A stretch of 64,000 nucleotides of DNA from Paractinoplanes aksuensis (GCF_024137025.1 NZ_JAMYJR010000021.1:243805-307804); one strand, 5' to 3'; shown: positions 46,111-54,676, counted from the first letter of the stretch. The notes: a model not told the origin generated them from the sequence alone. Made by a program: numbers and translations.

Positions 46111-46587
46111 GTGACCACCAGTCCCGAACGCCGCCGCAGCGACCCGCGAACGGCGCGTAAGGCCGGCCAGGCCCACCCGGCCCGCCGCGACCGGCACGGC
46201 CGGGGCTTGCGCGGCCGGCTCGTCCCGGCCACTGTCCCCCTGGCCCGCACCAAGGCCGAGATCTTCGACGACCTGGTGCTCGACACGGTCGAGGGGCTCG
46301 AGCGGCGCTACGCCAAAGAGCTGGCCGGCGTCGAGTTCGCCGTCGAGGACGTGCCGCCCGATCTCAACGTCTACGACTCCGACGTGCTCGAGGACGGCGA
46401 GGTGCCGCTGGCCCGCCTGCTTCCCGGCCGGCCCGGCCGGCAAGAGCTCCCCCCGCGGATCGTGCTCTACCGGCGGCCGCTGGAATTCCGGGCGATGGAC
46501 CGCGAGGACCTCGCCGACCTCGTCCACGATGTGATCATCGAGCAGGTCGCCAACCTGCTCGGGGTGGATCCCGACGAACTTTCGTGA
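46111..46587 (+). CDS. Metallopeptidase-family (zincin-like) protein with altered active site
   Basis: A 158-residue protein of the family containing Rv3259. The N-terminal 50 residues are basic and disordered. FDDLVLDTVEGLERRYAKEL, FAVEDVPPDL and LPPRIVLYRRPLEFRA are family stretches. The C-terminal helix reads LVHDVIIEQVANLLGVDPDE, where the HExxH(H)FG zinc motif of the family would be expected. The Glu remains, but the zinc-binding His are absent. It is probably not a working peptidase. It is divergent from DUF3499. Confidence 0.85.
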   Translation: MTTSPERRRSDPRTARKAGQAHPARRDRHGRGLRGRLVPATVPLARTKAEIFDDLVLDTVEGLERRYAKELAGVEFAVEDVPPDLNVYDSDVLEDGEVPLARLLPGRPGRQELPPRIVLYRRPLEFRAMDREDLADLVHDVIIEQVANLLGVDPDELS

Positions 46588-46845
46588 CTAAGCGACGCGT
46601 CGCTTCAACTTGCGACGCTCGCGCTCGGACAGTCCACCCCAGATGCCGAAACGCTCGTCGTGCCCGAGTGCGTATTCGAGGCACTCGGCCTTGACCTCAC
46701 AGCGACCGCAGATCCTCTTCGCCTCCCGGGTGGACCCACCCTTTTCCGGGAAGAAAGCTTCCGGATCGGTCTGCGAACACAGCGCCCGTTCCTGCCACTC
46801 GGGCGCGTCCCCGAGCAGGTCGACCCCTTCAACCTGCGCTTCCAT
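46588..46845 (-). CDS. whiB2: WhiB-family regulator, WhiB2/WhmD-like
   Basis: An 85-residue iron-sulfur regulator. Cys23, Cys46, Cys49 and Cys55 ligate a [4Fe-4S] cluster (ALCSQTDPEAFFPEKGGSTR, ICGRCEVKAEC). GIWGGLSERERRKLKRR is the G[I/V]WGG turn with a basic tail contacting sigma factor and DNA. GGGAGG is seven bases before ATG 46845. Neighbours (DUF3499, metallopeptidase, fbiA) are those of Rv3260c, needed for septation and sporulation. Confidence 0.96.
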   Translation of the reverse strand: MEAQVEGVDLLGDAPEWQERALCSQTDPEAFFPEKGGSTREAKRICGRCEVKAECLEYALGHDERFGIWGGLSERERRKLKRRVA

Positions 46846-46966
46846 CGGCGTGCCTCCCAATTTCCGCGCCGGCAGCGATGCCGGCACTGACCCCCCACGC
46901 ACGCAGCGTGTTTTTTGTGAGCGGACTTCGCATTTTGTTGCGCTTCAGCTCACAACCCCACCGAAA

Positions 46967-46980
46967 TTACACGCGTGTAA
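46967..46980. promoter_or_regulatory. Perfect 14-bp palindrome upstream of whiB2
   Basis: TTACACGCGTGTAA is an exact palindrome 121 bases upstream of the whiB2 start. Its half-sites TnACnC and GnGTnA are those of the BldD box, but they are separated by two bases instead of one. It could be a variant BldD site or another regulator's operator. Confidence 0.45.
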
Positions 46981-47132
46981 GACGTGCGTCGTCAAGCCGA
47001 ACCTGATAAATAGGCCCGTTTCCCTCACGCGCCTGCGGGCGTGCGAGGGTCCCGTTCCTGCCCTATCTCTCCGGAGGCCCGGTAGGTAACGCGATCCCGT
47101 TCACTCGCGTCCAATTTAACCCGTTTTGTGAC

Positions 47133-49643
47133 CTACCGTCGACCGTAGGTCGTGGTCCGCTCCACGGCCGGGCGACCCGCCTCGGCCGCGAGTTCCTTCA
47201 GCTCAGCGACCGTACGGGCCGATCCGTGCTCGGAACCGGCCATCCGCGAGATCGTTTCCTCCATCAGGGTGCCCCCGAGATCGTTGCAGCCCCCGTTGAG
47301 CATTACCTGAGTGCCTTCGTCGCCCAGCTTCACCCAGGAGCACTGGATGTTGTCGATGCGGCCGTGCAGCAGGATCCGGGCCATGGCGTGGACAACCCGG
47401 TTCTCCCGCCAGCTGGGACCGGCCTTGGCCAGTCCGGCCAGGTAGATGGGCGCGTTCGTGTGGATGAACGGCAACGCCACGAACTCGGTGAAGCCGCCGG
47501 TCACGTCCTGGATGCCGGCCAGCACCCGGAAGTGGCCGAGCCACTGGCGCGGGTGGTCGACGTGGCCGTACATCATGGTCGAACTCGAGCGGATGCCGAG
47601 CTGGTGGGCGTTGGTCACCACGTCGACCCAGGCGCTGGTGGGCAGCTTGCCCTTGGTCAGCACCCAGCGCACGTCGTCGTCGAGGATCTCGGCCGCGGTG
47701 CCGGGGATCGTGCCCAGGCCCGCCTCCTTGAGCTCGGCCAGCCAGTCGCGCACGGGCACGCCGGCCTTGGCCGCGGCGGTGACGATCTCCATCGGGGAGT
47801 ACGCGTGGACGTGCATGCCGGGCACCCGTTGCTTCACGGCCCGGACCAGATCGGCGTACGCCGTGACGGGCATCTTGGGGTCGATGCCGCCCTGCATGCA
47901 GACCTCGGAGGCGCCGTCCCGCCAGGCCTGCTCGGCCCGGTCGGCGACCTGGTCGACCGAGAGCCGGTAGGCGTCGGCGTCCTTCTCGCGCTGGGCGAAG
48001 GCGCAGAACCGGCACCCGACGTAGCAGACGTTGGTGAAGTTGATGTTCCGGTTGACCACGTACGTGATGTCGTCGCCGTTGACCTGCCGGCGCAGGTCGT
48101 CGGCGATCCTGGCCAGCTCGTCGAGGGCGGGACCGTCGGCGTTGAACAGCGCCATCGCCGCGTCCTCGTTTTCTGGCCGAAGCAGTTTCGCAGGATCGGT
48201 CGAGGCGAGCTTGAGGCCGGTCAGCACGTCCGCGGGCAGGCTGGACGGCGCCTCGGTGGTGATGTGGGCGGCCACCTCGTCCCAGTCGCCGTAGACGTCG
48301 TCGAAATCGGACCTCCGGTCGCCGGTGCGGCCGTCGGTGTCGATCGTCGCGAACAGGTCGGTGCGGCCCGAGGCGTACTGGTCGTCGGGCTCCTGCCAGG
48401 GGCGGCCCACGACCTCGGCGTCCTCGCGGGCCAGACCGTCCGGCCCGGACAGCGCGGCCACGTGGGCCGTCACCCGCGGGTCGAGCCAGCCCTCGTTGCC
48501 CCGGCGGACGTACTCCGGATAGATCGTCAGGCGCTCGCGCAGCTCGAAGCCGGCCTGTTTGGAGTGCTCGCGCAGCAGGTCGATCTGGGGCCACGGGCGC
48601 TCGGGGTTGACGTGGTCGGGGGTGACCGGCGAGACGCCGCCCCAGTCGTCGATGCCGGCCCGCAGCAGCAGGCCGAACTCGGTGTCGATCAGGTTGGGCG
48701 GGGCCTGCAGGCGGCCCCGGGGGCCCATGATGATGCGGCCCACGGCCACCGTGGCGGCCAGCTCGCGCAGCTCGGCGTCGGGCATGCCGCGCATCGCCGT
48801 GTCCGGCTTGGCGCGGAAGTTCTGGATGATGATCTCTTGGATGTGGCCGTACTCACGGGCGGCGCGGCGCATCGCGAACAGCGCGTCGACCCGCTCGGCC
48901 GGGGTCTCGCCGATGCCGATCAGGATGCCGGTGGTGAACGGGACGCCGACCCGGCCGGCGTCGTCGAGCACCCGCAGGCGTACGGCCGGCTCTTTGTCGG
49001 GAGAACCGAAGTGCGGACCGCCGGGCTCGGACCACAGCCGGGTCGCCGTGGTCTCGAGCATCATGCCCATGCTGGGCGCGACCGGCTTCAGCCGCTGCAG
49101 CTCGGCCCAGCTCATCACGCCCGGGTTGAGGTGCGGCAGCAGGCCGGTCTCTTCCAGCACGGCGATGGCGCAGGCGCGCACGTAGTCGAGGGTCGAGTCG
49201 TAGCCGCGCTCGTCGAGCCACTGCCGGGCCGCGGGCCAGCGCTCCTCGGGGCGGTCGCCCAGGGTGAACAGGGCCTCTTTACAGCCCTGGGCGGCGCCCT
49301 GGCGGGCGATCTCGAGAACCTCGTCGCGCTCGAGGAACGCGGCGGGCAGCCGGTGGGGCACGGTGGCGAACGTGCAGTAGTGGCACCGGTCCTGGCACAG
49401 GCGCGTCAGGGGGATGAAAACCTTGCGGGAGTACGTGACCACGCCCGGCCGCCCGGCCTCGCGCAGACCCGCGTCGCGGATGCCGCCGGCGATCGTGAGC
49501 AGCTCGTCGAAGTGTTCACCGGTCGCGGCCAGAAGAGCGGTCGCTTCGTCGGCGTCCACCGCTTTGCCGTCGGCCGCTCGGCGCAGGGCGCGGCGGATGC
49601 TCGCTTCCGTGGGCTGGCTGTCGACCGTGTTGACGTCTGTCAC
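47133..49643 (-). CDS. fbiC: FO synthase, CofG-CofH fusion
   Basis: An 836-residue bifunctional radical-SAM enzyme that makes the deazaflavin FO for coenzyme F420. The CofG half carries RLCQDRCHYCTFATVPHR (CxxxCxxC). The CofH half carries NVCYVGCRFCAFAQREKDAD (CxxxCxxC). NGGCNDLGGTLMEETISRMA is the conserved CofH end. The fused form is typical of actinobacteria. Its products feed fbiA and fbiB, encoded 1.2-2.7 kb away on the other strand. Confidence 0.97.
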   Translation of the reverse strand: MTDVNTVDSQPTEASIRRALRRAADGKAVDADEATALLAATGEHFDELLTIAGGIRDAGLREAGRPGVVTYSRKVFIPLTRLCQDRCHYCTFATVPHRLPAAFLERDEVLEIARQGAAQGCKEALFTLGDRPEERWPAARQWLDERGYDSTLDYVRACAIAVLEETGLLPHLNPGVMSWAELQRLKPVAPSMGMMLETTATRLWSEPGGPHFGSPDKEPAVRLRVLDDAGRVGVPFTTGILIGIGETPAERVDALFAMRRAAREYGHIQEIIIQNFRAKPDTAMRGMPDAELRELAATVAVGRIIMGPRGRLQAPPNLIDTEFGLLLRAGIDDWGGVSPVTPDHVNPERPWPQIDLLREHSKQAGFELRERLTIYPEYVRRGNEGWLDPRVTAHVAALSGPDGLAREDAEVVGRPWQEPDDQYASGRTDLFATIDTDGRTGDRRSDFDDVYGDWDEVAAHITTEAPSSLPADVLTGLKLASTDPAKLLRPENEDAAMALFNADGPALDELARIADDLRRQVNGDDITYVVNRNINFTNVCYVGCRFCAFAQREKDADAYRLSVDQVADRAEQAWRDGASEVCMQGGIDPKMPVTAYADLVRAVKQRVPGMHVHAYSPMEIVTAAAKAGVPVRDWLAELKEAGLGTIPGTAAEILDDDVRWVLTKGKLPTSAWVDVVTNAHQLGIRSSSTMMYGHVDHPRQWLGHFRVLAGIQDVTGGFTEFVALPFIHTNAPIYLAGLAKAGPSWRENRVVHAMARILLHGRIDNIQCSWVKLGDEGTQVMLNGGCNDLGGTLMEETISRMAGSEHGSARTVAELKELAAEAGRPAVERTTTYGRR

Positions 49644-49686
49644 CCCAGCAGCCTAGGCCGGAAAGCCGTGCGGTGCCTTGACCGGA

Positions 49687-49727
49687 GGGGGCCGCGCGCC
49701 GTGGTCTATCCCACTGCGCGCGGCCCC
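49687..49727. terminator. Hairpin between the Pro/Gln-rich gene and fbiC
   Basis: GGGGCCGCGCGC and GCGCGCGGCCCC form a 12-bp stem around a ~16-base loop in the short space upstream of fbiC. It would stop transcripts of the upstream membrane-protein gene. Confidence 0.6.
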
Positions 49728-49835
49728 TCGCTGGTGCTATCGCCGGCCTCGCTGGTGCTGTCGCCGGGGCTTGCTGGTGCTGTCGCCGGGGCTTGCTGGT
49801 GCTGTCGCCGGGGCTCGCTGGTGCTATCGCCGGGG
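49728..49835. repeat. Tandem ~21/22-bp repeat overlapping a gene end
   Basis: Five imperfect copies of CTCGCTGGTGCTATCGCCGG or CTTGCTGGTGCTGTCGCCGG follow one another. They include the last codons of the Pro/Gln-rich membrane-protein gene at the far end. Copies 3 and 4 are nearly identical. Confidence 0.85.
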
Positions 49836-50780
49836 CGAATCCTCGCCGGCCGGGCCGAAGCCGGGGCGGTCGTCGGAGATCTTCTCGGTGCGTTCCTCGC
49901 CGGTTGGCTCGGCCTTGGGCACGACCTGGGTCGGCTCGGAGAACGCGGGGGCCGCGGGCGGGCCCGAGGCCGGGAACGCCGCCGGGGCGGGCGGGCCCGA
50001 GGCCGGGTGGGCCGGCGGGGCCGAGGCCGGGATGGGCACGGCCGGCTGGTTCCAGGCCGGGGGCTGCTGGCCGTAGGGCTGGCCGTACTGCTGGGTTCCC
50101 TGCGGCGGCATGCCCTGCGGGGGCATCCCTTGCGGCGGCATGCCCTGCGGCGGCATCTGGGCTCCCGGCGGCGGGTAGGAGCCCGGGGCGAACCCGGGCT
50201 GCCCCTGCGGCGGCTGGCCGTAGCCCGGCTGCCCCGGGTAGGTGCCGGGCTGACCGTACGCGGGCTGGCCGTAGACGCCGGGCGGAGCCTTCGGCTTGGC
50301 CACGTGGAACAGACCCTGCCAGAGCCGGAACACCGCGTACGCGGCCACGGCGAACACCCCGAGCCAGGCCACCCGCACCAGCAGCTCTTCGAAGGCGATG
50401 CGCGCGCCGTTGTTGCCGGCGTGGTTGATGAGGCCGATGAGCAGGCCGAACAGCACGCCGAAGAACGCGATGACGGCGTACTCGACCAGGGCCACCATCG
50501 TGATCAGCTGGGCCTTGGGGTGCCGCGGCAGCACGAGCACCGCCAGCAGCACCGCGGCCAGCGGCATGAAGATCGTGGCCGTGTTCACGAAGCCGTAGAA
50601 GCTGTCCTGCGTGCGGTAGCCGAACTGGTTCTCACCGTCCGGGATCAGCCGGATCACGGCCACGAAGAGCAACAGCGCGGGGGCGCCGACGAGCGCGTAG
50701 GCCGCGAGGTCGCGCAGCGGGCGGAGGAACTGTCCGGCCGATCTGCCCTCGCCCGGCGCGGGCTGCGGTTGGCTGGTCAC
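49824..50780 (-). CDS. Membrane protein with Pro/Gln/Gly-rich C-terminal tail
   Basis: A 318-residue protein. Four membrane helices lie at residues ~25-45, ~65-87, ~93-117 and ~133-153. The rest is a low-complexity tail: GQPAYGQPGTYPGQPGYGQP, four consecutive MPPQG pentapeptides (with MPPQGT), then an Ala/Pro stretch and an acidic end (GEERTEKISDDRPG). Such tails occur in actinobacterial envelope proteins but carry no specific function. It is divergent from fbiA. Confidence 0.8.
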   Translation of the reverse strand: MTSQPQPAPGEGRSAGQFLRPLRDLAAYALVGAPALLLFVAVIRLIPDGENQFGYRTQDSFYGFVNTATIFMPLAAVLLAVLVLPRHPKAQLITMVALVEYAVIAFFGVLFGLLIGLINHAGNNGARIAFEELLVRVAWLGVFAVAAYAVFRLWQGLFHVAKPKAPPGVYGQPAYGQPGTYPGQPGYGQPPQGQPGFAPGSYPPPGAQMPPQGMPPQGMPPQGMPPQGTQQYGQPYGQQPPAWNQPAVPIPASAPPAHPASGPPAPAAFPASGPPAAPAFSEPTQVVPKAEPTGEERTEKISDDRPGFGPAGEDSPRR

Positions 50781-50890
50781 GGGATCTCCAAGACGAAGTC
50801 GGGTGCGGGAGGCTCAGGGTAGTCCGGCCTCGCATGCAGCGCCGATACCCACCGGCGAGTTCTGTCATACCCGTGCGGAAGGATGAAGGC

Positions 50891-51847
50891 ATGCGGATCG
50901 TGGTCCTTTCCGGTGGCATCGGCGGCGCCAAGTTTCTCGTCGGCGTGCGCGCGCACGCTCGCGCCCTCGGCGCCGAGGTGACGGCGGTGGTCAACGTCGG
51001 CGACGACGTCCGCATGCACGGCCTGCAGATCTGCCCCGACCTCGACAGCGTCATGTACACGCTGGGCGGCGCCCACGACCCCGAGCGGGGCTGGGGCCGG
51101 GTCGGCGAGTCCTGGGTGGTCAAGGAAGAACTGGCCGCCTACGGCGCCGAGCCGTCGTGGTTCGGCCTGGGCGACAAAGACACAGCCACCCATTTGGTAC
51201 GCACGCAGATGCTGGCCGCGGGCTATCCGCTGTCCGCGGTCACGGCCGCCCTGTGCGCCCGCTGGCAGCCCGGCCTCACCATGCTGCCCGTCACCGACGA
51301 CCGGCTCGAGACCCACGTGGTGGTCGACGTCGAGGGCGAGCGCAAGGCCATCCACTTCCAGGAGTGGTGGGTCCGCTACCGCGGCGACCTGCCCACCCAC
51401 CGTTTCGTCTTCGTCGGCGCCGACGCGGCCAAGCCCGCCCCCGGTGTCCTCGAGGCGATCGCCGCGGCCGACGTCGTGCTGGTCGCGCCCAGCAACCCGG
51501 TCGTGAGCATCGCCCCGATCCTGGCCGTGGCTGCCGTCCGCGACGCCGTGGCCACCGGCCCCGCCCCCGTCATCGGCGTCTCTCCCATCATCGGCGACTC
51601 CCCGATCCGCGGCATGGCCGACAAATGCCTGGCCACGCTCGACGTCCCGGTCACCGCGGCCGGGGTCGGCGCCCTCTACGGCCCCCGCCCGTCCGGCGGC
51701 ATCCTCGACGGCTGGCTGGTCGACTCCTCCGACGCCACCACCAAGATCGACGGCATCCCGACCCGAGCCGTCCCCCTGTGGATGTCCTCCGAAGAAGCCA
51801 CCGCCCAAATGGTCAAAGACGCCCTCTCCCTGGCCGGCATCGCCTGA
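50891..51847 (+). CDS. fbiA: 2-phospho-L-lactate (phosphoenolpyruvate) transferase CofD/FbiA
   Basis: A 318-residue enzyme that attaches the phospho-lactyl (or enolpyruvyl) unit to FO, giving F420-0 or dehydro-F420-0. The N-terminal MRIVVLSGGIGGAKFLVGV is the nucleotide site. VVNVGDDVRMHGLQICPDLD, GLGDKDTATHLVRTQ and PSNPVVSIAPILAV are family signatures. ATG 50891 follows GGAAGGA. fbiB follows after a repeat-filled spacer. Confidence 0.96.
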   Translation: MRIVVLSGGIGGAKFLVGVRAHARALGAEVTAVVNVGDDVRMHGLQICPDLDSVMYTLGGAHDPERGWGRVGESWVVKEELAAYGAEPSWFGLGDKDTATHLVRTQMLAAGYPLSAVTAALCARWQPGLTMLPVTDDRLETHVVVDVEGERKAIHFQEWWVRYRGDLPTHRFVFVGADAAKPAPGVLEAIAAADVVLVAPSNPVVSIAPILAVAAVRDAVATGPAPVIGVSPIIGDSPIRGMADKCLATLDVPVTAAGVGALYGPRPSGGILDGWLVDSSDATTKIDGIPTRAVPLWMSSEEATAQMVKDALSLAGIA

Positions 51848-52345
51848 CCCCACCCCCACCCGCACCCGGCGGAGCGCGGTGCCTCACTCAGTGACGCGAC
51901 GTTCCGCGCCCCGGGGGCAGGGACGCGCCGCGCTCACGGGCAGGGATGAGCCTCATTCTCATGCCGCGCCCGCATCGATGTGGCTTGGCTTCGAGCTAGG
52001 GCCATGTGGGCAGGCTGCGCTTGGTCCGTAGTGGGCACCGCCGGGCACGCCGGCCAGTGGATCATCACTCACAGGCAGGGACGCGCCGCGCTCACTGCCA
52101 GGGAGACGCTGCGGTCACCGACAGAGGACAGGCCTCGCTCAACGGCCAGGACGTTTGCGCCCACTGGCAGGGACGCGCTGCGCTCACTGCCAGAGACGCG
52201 CCGGGCTCACTGCCAGAGACGCGCCGCGCTCACTGGCGATGACGGGTCTCGCTCCCTGGCGGGACGTGATGAGTGCCACGCTGGGGGCGGTGTCGCGGAC
52301 ATCGGCCGCGGCGGGGAGAATTTCAGCGCTGAAGGGGGCGATGTG
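51848..52345. other. Repeat-filled spacer between fbiA and fbiB
   Basis: About 500 bases without a supported gene. A degenerate word GCAGGGACGCGCCGCGCTCAC recurs at 51912, 52076, 52165, 52190 and 52213 or so, with several shorter cousins (see the repeat entry). Frames across it encode only repetitive Arg/Ala/Ser text. Confidence 0.6.
51903..52270. repeat. Degenerate direct repeats based on GCAGGGACGCGCCGCGCTCAC
   Basis: At least six spaced or abutting copies, for example CAGGGACGCGCCGCGCTCAC, CAGGGACGCGCTGCGCTCAC, CAGAGACGCGCCGGGCTCAC and CAGAGACGCGCCGCGCTCAC. The last three abut with a ~25-base period. GGCAGG or TGCCAG begins each unit. Confidence 0.7.
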
Positions 52346-53404
52346 GTGACGGACGGGTTGGAGATCCTGCCGGTGCGCGGGATCGGCGAGATCGTGGCCG
52401 GCGACGACCTGGGCGCCGTCATCACCGCGGCCGCGCCGTGGATCATCGACGGCGACGTGCTGGTCGTCACCAGCAAGATCGTGTCGAAGGCCGAGGGCCG
52501 GCTGGTCGAGGTGCCCGCCGACGGCACCGAACGCGACCAGGCGCGGGCAGCCGTCCTCGAGTCGGAGACGGCACGCGTGGTCGCCCGCCGCGGCCCCACC
52601 ACGATTGTCCAGACCCACCACGGCTTCGTCATGGCAGCGGCCGGCATCGACGCCTCGAACGTCGACAAGACCCACCTGGTGCTGCTACCCGCCGACCCCG
52701 ACGAATCGGCCCGCCGCCTACGCGACAACCTGCGCGAACGCGGCCTCGACGTGGGCGTGATCATCTCCGACACGATGGGCCGGGCCTGGCGCAACGGCCT
52801 CACCGACGTCGCCCTGGGCGCGGCCGGCATCGACCCGATCCGCGACCACCGCGGCGAGACCGACCCGTACGGCAACGAGCTGGAGATCACCCAGATGGCC
52901 GTCATCGACGAGTTGGCCGCCGCCGGCGAGTTGGTCAAGGGCAAGGTCGACCAGACCCCGATCGCCGTGGTCCGCGGCTACCCCCGCTCCGCCCTGCGCG
53001 ACTCCGGCAACGCCTCAGCCCTGCTGCGCGACGCCGCCTCCGACATGTTCAGCCTCGGCACCGCCGAAGCCCGAGCCGACGGCCTACGCCAGGCCGCCCA
53101 ACTCCCCGACGGCCCCGGGGCGGCGCTGCCCGGCATCCCGGTCGACCCCGCCGCCCTCGACCGAGCCGCGGCTTCAGTGGCAGACCACCTCTCCCGGTCC
53201 ACGCAGGTCGCACCGGCCGACGCGATCCCCGGCAGCGGCGCCACAGCCGCCTTGCACCTCAGCACCCTCGACAAATCCCCACCCGGCCTCATGCTCCTCG
53301 GCGCCGACGCCCACCGCCTACGCGCCGCCTTGGCCGCCGAATCCATCGTCACCCTCTCCCTCCCCCACGAGGACGGCATCCGCCTGGAACTCTCCGGCAC
53401 CTGA
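52346..53404 (+). CDS. fbiB: F420-0:gamma-glutamyl ligase CofE/FbiB (ligase domain only)
   Basis: A 352-residue protein, GTG 52346 after AAGGGGG (GTG 52343 is equally possible). Ligase features are ILPVRGIGEIVAGDDL, DGDVLVVTSKIVSKAEGRLV, HHGFVMAAAGIDASN, SDTMGRAWRNGLTDVALGAA and PIAVVRGYPRSALRDSGNAS. It adds gamma-glutamates to F420-0. Mycobacterial FbiB continues with a ~200-residue flavin reductase domain. Here only ~95 unrelated-looking residues follow, so reduction of dehydro-F420-0 must come from elsewhere. Confidence 0.94.
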   Translation: MTDGLEILPVRGIGEIVAGDDLGAVITAAAPWIIDGDVLVVTSKIVSKAEGRLVEVPADGTERDQARAAVLESETARVVARRGPTTIVQTHHGFVMAAAGIDASNVDKTHLVLLPADPDESARRLRDNLRERGLDVGVIISDTMGRAWRNGLTDVALGAAGIDPIRDHRGETDPYGNELEITQMAVIDELAAAGELVKGKVDQTPIAVVRGYPRSALRDSGNASALLRDAASDMFSLGTAEARADGLRQAAQLPDGPGAALPGIPVDPAALDRAAASVADHLSRSTQVAPADAIPGSGATAALHLSTLDKSPPGLMLLGADAHRLRAALAAESIVTLSLPHEDGIRLELSGT

Positions 53405-53812
53405 CCCACCCCACCCACAAGGCCCAAGCCGCCCCACATCAAAAGCCAGCCGCACCGACCCGAACGAGCCGGGCTGCACCGAGCGAGCCAGAGCAGACCG
53501 AGCGGCTGAGCAGACTAAGCGGAGCCGGGCTGGGCGAGCCGCGCTGGCTGGGCAAGCCGCGCTGAGCTGAGCAGGCCGGGCTGAGCTGAGCAAGACGGGC
53601 TGAGCTGAGCAAGACGGGCTGAGCTGAGCAAGACGGGCTGAGCTGAGCAAGACGGGCTGAGCTGGCGTCAGGGCCGAGACGGACGGGACGGCCCGGGCAA
53701 GACGGGCGAGACGAGCCGGGCCCGCCCGAGGGCGGGAGCCATGGCTCGAGCGCCGGACGGACAGCAGGCCAGAGAACGGCTGACCTCAGTAGAGGGTGCG
53801 TCGGGTCTCGGC
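53405..53812. other. Spacer with 19-bp tandem repeats after fbiB
   Basis: No gene is supported. The first 150 bases contain varied GAGC/CGAGCGAGC words, then the exact 19-bp repeats (53562-53656), then GC-rich GACGGGAC/GACGGGCGAG runs. Confidence 0.6.
53562..53656. repeat. 19-bp tandem repeat, five units
   Basis: CTGAGCTGAGCAAGACGGG is repeated four times exactly (53581-53656), preceded by a unit with two changes (53562-53580) and followed by a partial CTGAGCTGG. There are no spacers, so it is not a CRISPR array. Confidence 0.95.
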
Positions 53813-54403
53813 TCAGCGGAGACGAGCCAGCGCCGGCGCTATCTGGCGGACGGTGCCGGACGCCAACGGGCTGGGCAGCGCATCCGGGGTGAACCAGTCC
53901 AGCGCCGCCGATTCGTCGCTTATCTGCTCTCGGGCATCGACCGGGGCACGGAGCAAAAACCGTACATCGAAATGCACTGAAGGCTCGGCCGGCGCCCCAT
54001 CCCGAGCACCGCAGCGCACCTCGTGCACATCAACATCGATCGGCTCGGCATCAAGCTTCAACCCGGCGATGCCGGACTCCTCGGTGGCCTCCCGCAGAGC
54101 AGCCGCAGCCAACCCCGCATCCCCAGCCTCGCAATGCCCGCCCAACTGCATCCATTTACCCAGCCGCCCGTGCAGACAGAGCAACACCCGCCCACCCGGA
54201 TCAACCACGAGCGCACTGGCAGTCACATGCCCCCGCCGATGCGCACGGGTCATTGCCACCGGCCCATCCGCTAGCAATTCAAGCGCACGCAGACGACCAT
54301 CCTCAGCCTCCGAAGAGGTAGCCCGCCACTCCCCGAGCACCCGAACAGCGTCCGCATGCAATTCCTCAACACCCAAGCCCGACAACTCCCCCGGAATGAC
54401 CAC
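53813..54403 (-). CDS. Nudix hydrolase with variant Nudix box
   Basis: A 196-residue protein. The box reads GGHCEAGDAGLAAAALREAT then EESGI: the REAT/EESG catalytic part is intact, while the first Glu position is Asp. AHRRGHVTASALVVDPGGRV, LLCLHGRLGKWMQLGG precede it, and VHFDVRFLLRAP follows. The enzyme would hydrolyse a nucleoside-diphosphate-type substrate. An N-terminal ~50-residue helical extension is present. It is downstream of the manC region, separated by a long inverted repeat. Confidence 0.88.
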   Translation of the reverse strand: MVIPGELSGLGVEELHADAVRVLGEWRATSSEAEDGRLRALELLADGPVAMTRAHRRGHVTASALVVDPGGRVLLCLHGRLGKWMQLGGHCEAGDAGLAAAALREATEESGIAGLKLDAEPIDVDVHEVRCGARDGAPAEPSVHFDVRFLLRAPVDAREQISDESAALDWFTPDALPSPLASGTVRQIAPALARLR

Positions 54404-54407
54404 GCAA

Positions 54408-54484
54408 GGTTTCGGGGGATAGGAGTGGCCAAAGTCGAAATCAAGCCTGACGATCGGCTTTGGTCACTCCCATCCCCCGAAACC
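54408..54484. repeat. 27-bp inverted repeat (large hairpin)
   Basis: Arms 54408-54434 (GGTTTCGGGGGATAGGAGTG then GCCAAAG) and 54458-54484 match as complements at 25 of 27 positions with a 23-base loop. It is far longer than usual terminators. It could be a bidirectional terminator or the collapsed ends of a small mobile element. Confidence 0.85.
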
Positions 54485-54490
54485 GTCAAC

Positions 54491-54668
54491 CGCAAGCAAC
54501 ACACCGGGAAAACCCCGGCTGACCCCTGCATCGCGACGCAAGCAACGCACCGGGAACGCCCGGCTCACCGCTGACTCTCGCAACGCAAGCAGCGCACCCA
54601 GAATGGCCCGGCTTACCCCTGACTCGCGAGGCAAGCAGCGCCAACGGATGGCCCGGTCAGCGACGCCG
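54491..54668. repeat. ~47-bp tandem repeat downstream of manC
   Basis: Units begin CGCAAGCAACACACCGGGAA (54491), CGCAAGCAACGCACCGGGAA (54537), CGCAAGCAGCGCACCCAGAA (54584) and a last partial GCAAGCAGCGCCAACGG (54631). Each continues with a CCCGGCT(G/C/T)ACC(C/G)CTGAC-like part. Divergence between units indicates some age. Confidence 0.85.
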
Positions 54669-54676
54669 GCGAAACG

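Noticed and set aside
53562..53656. Possible CRISPR array at the 19-bp repeats
   Set aside because: Units are directly adjacent with no spacers, and no cas genes are present.
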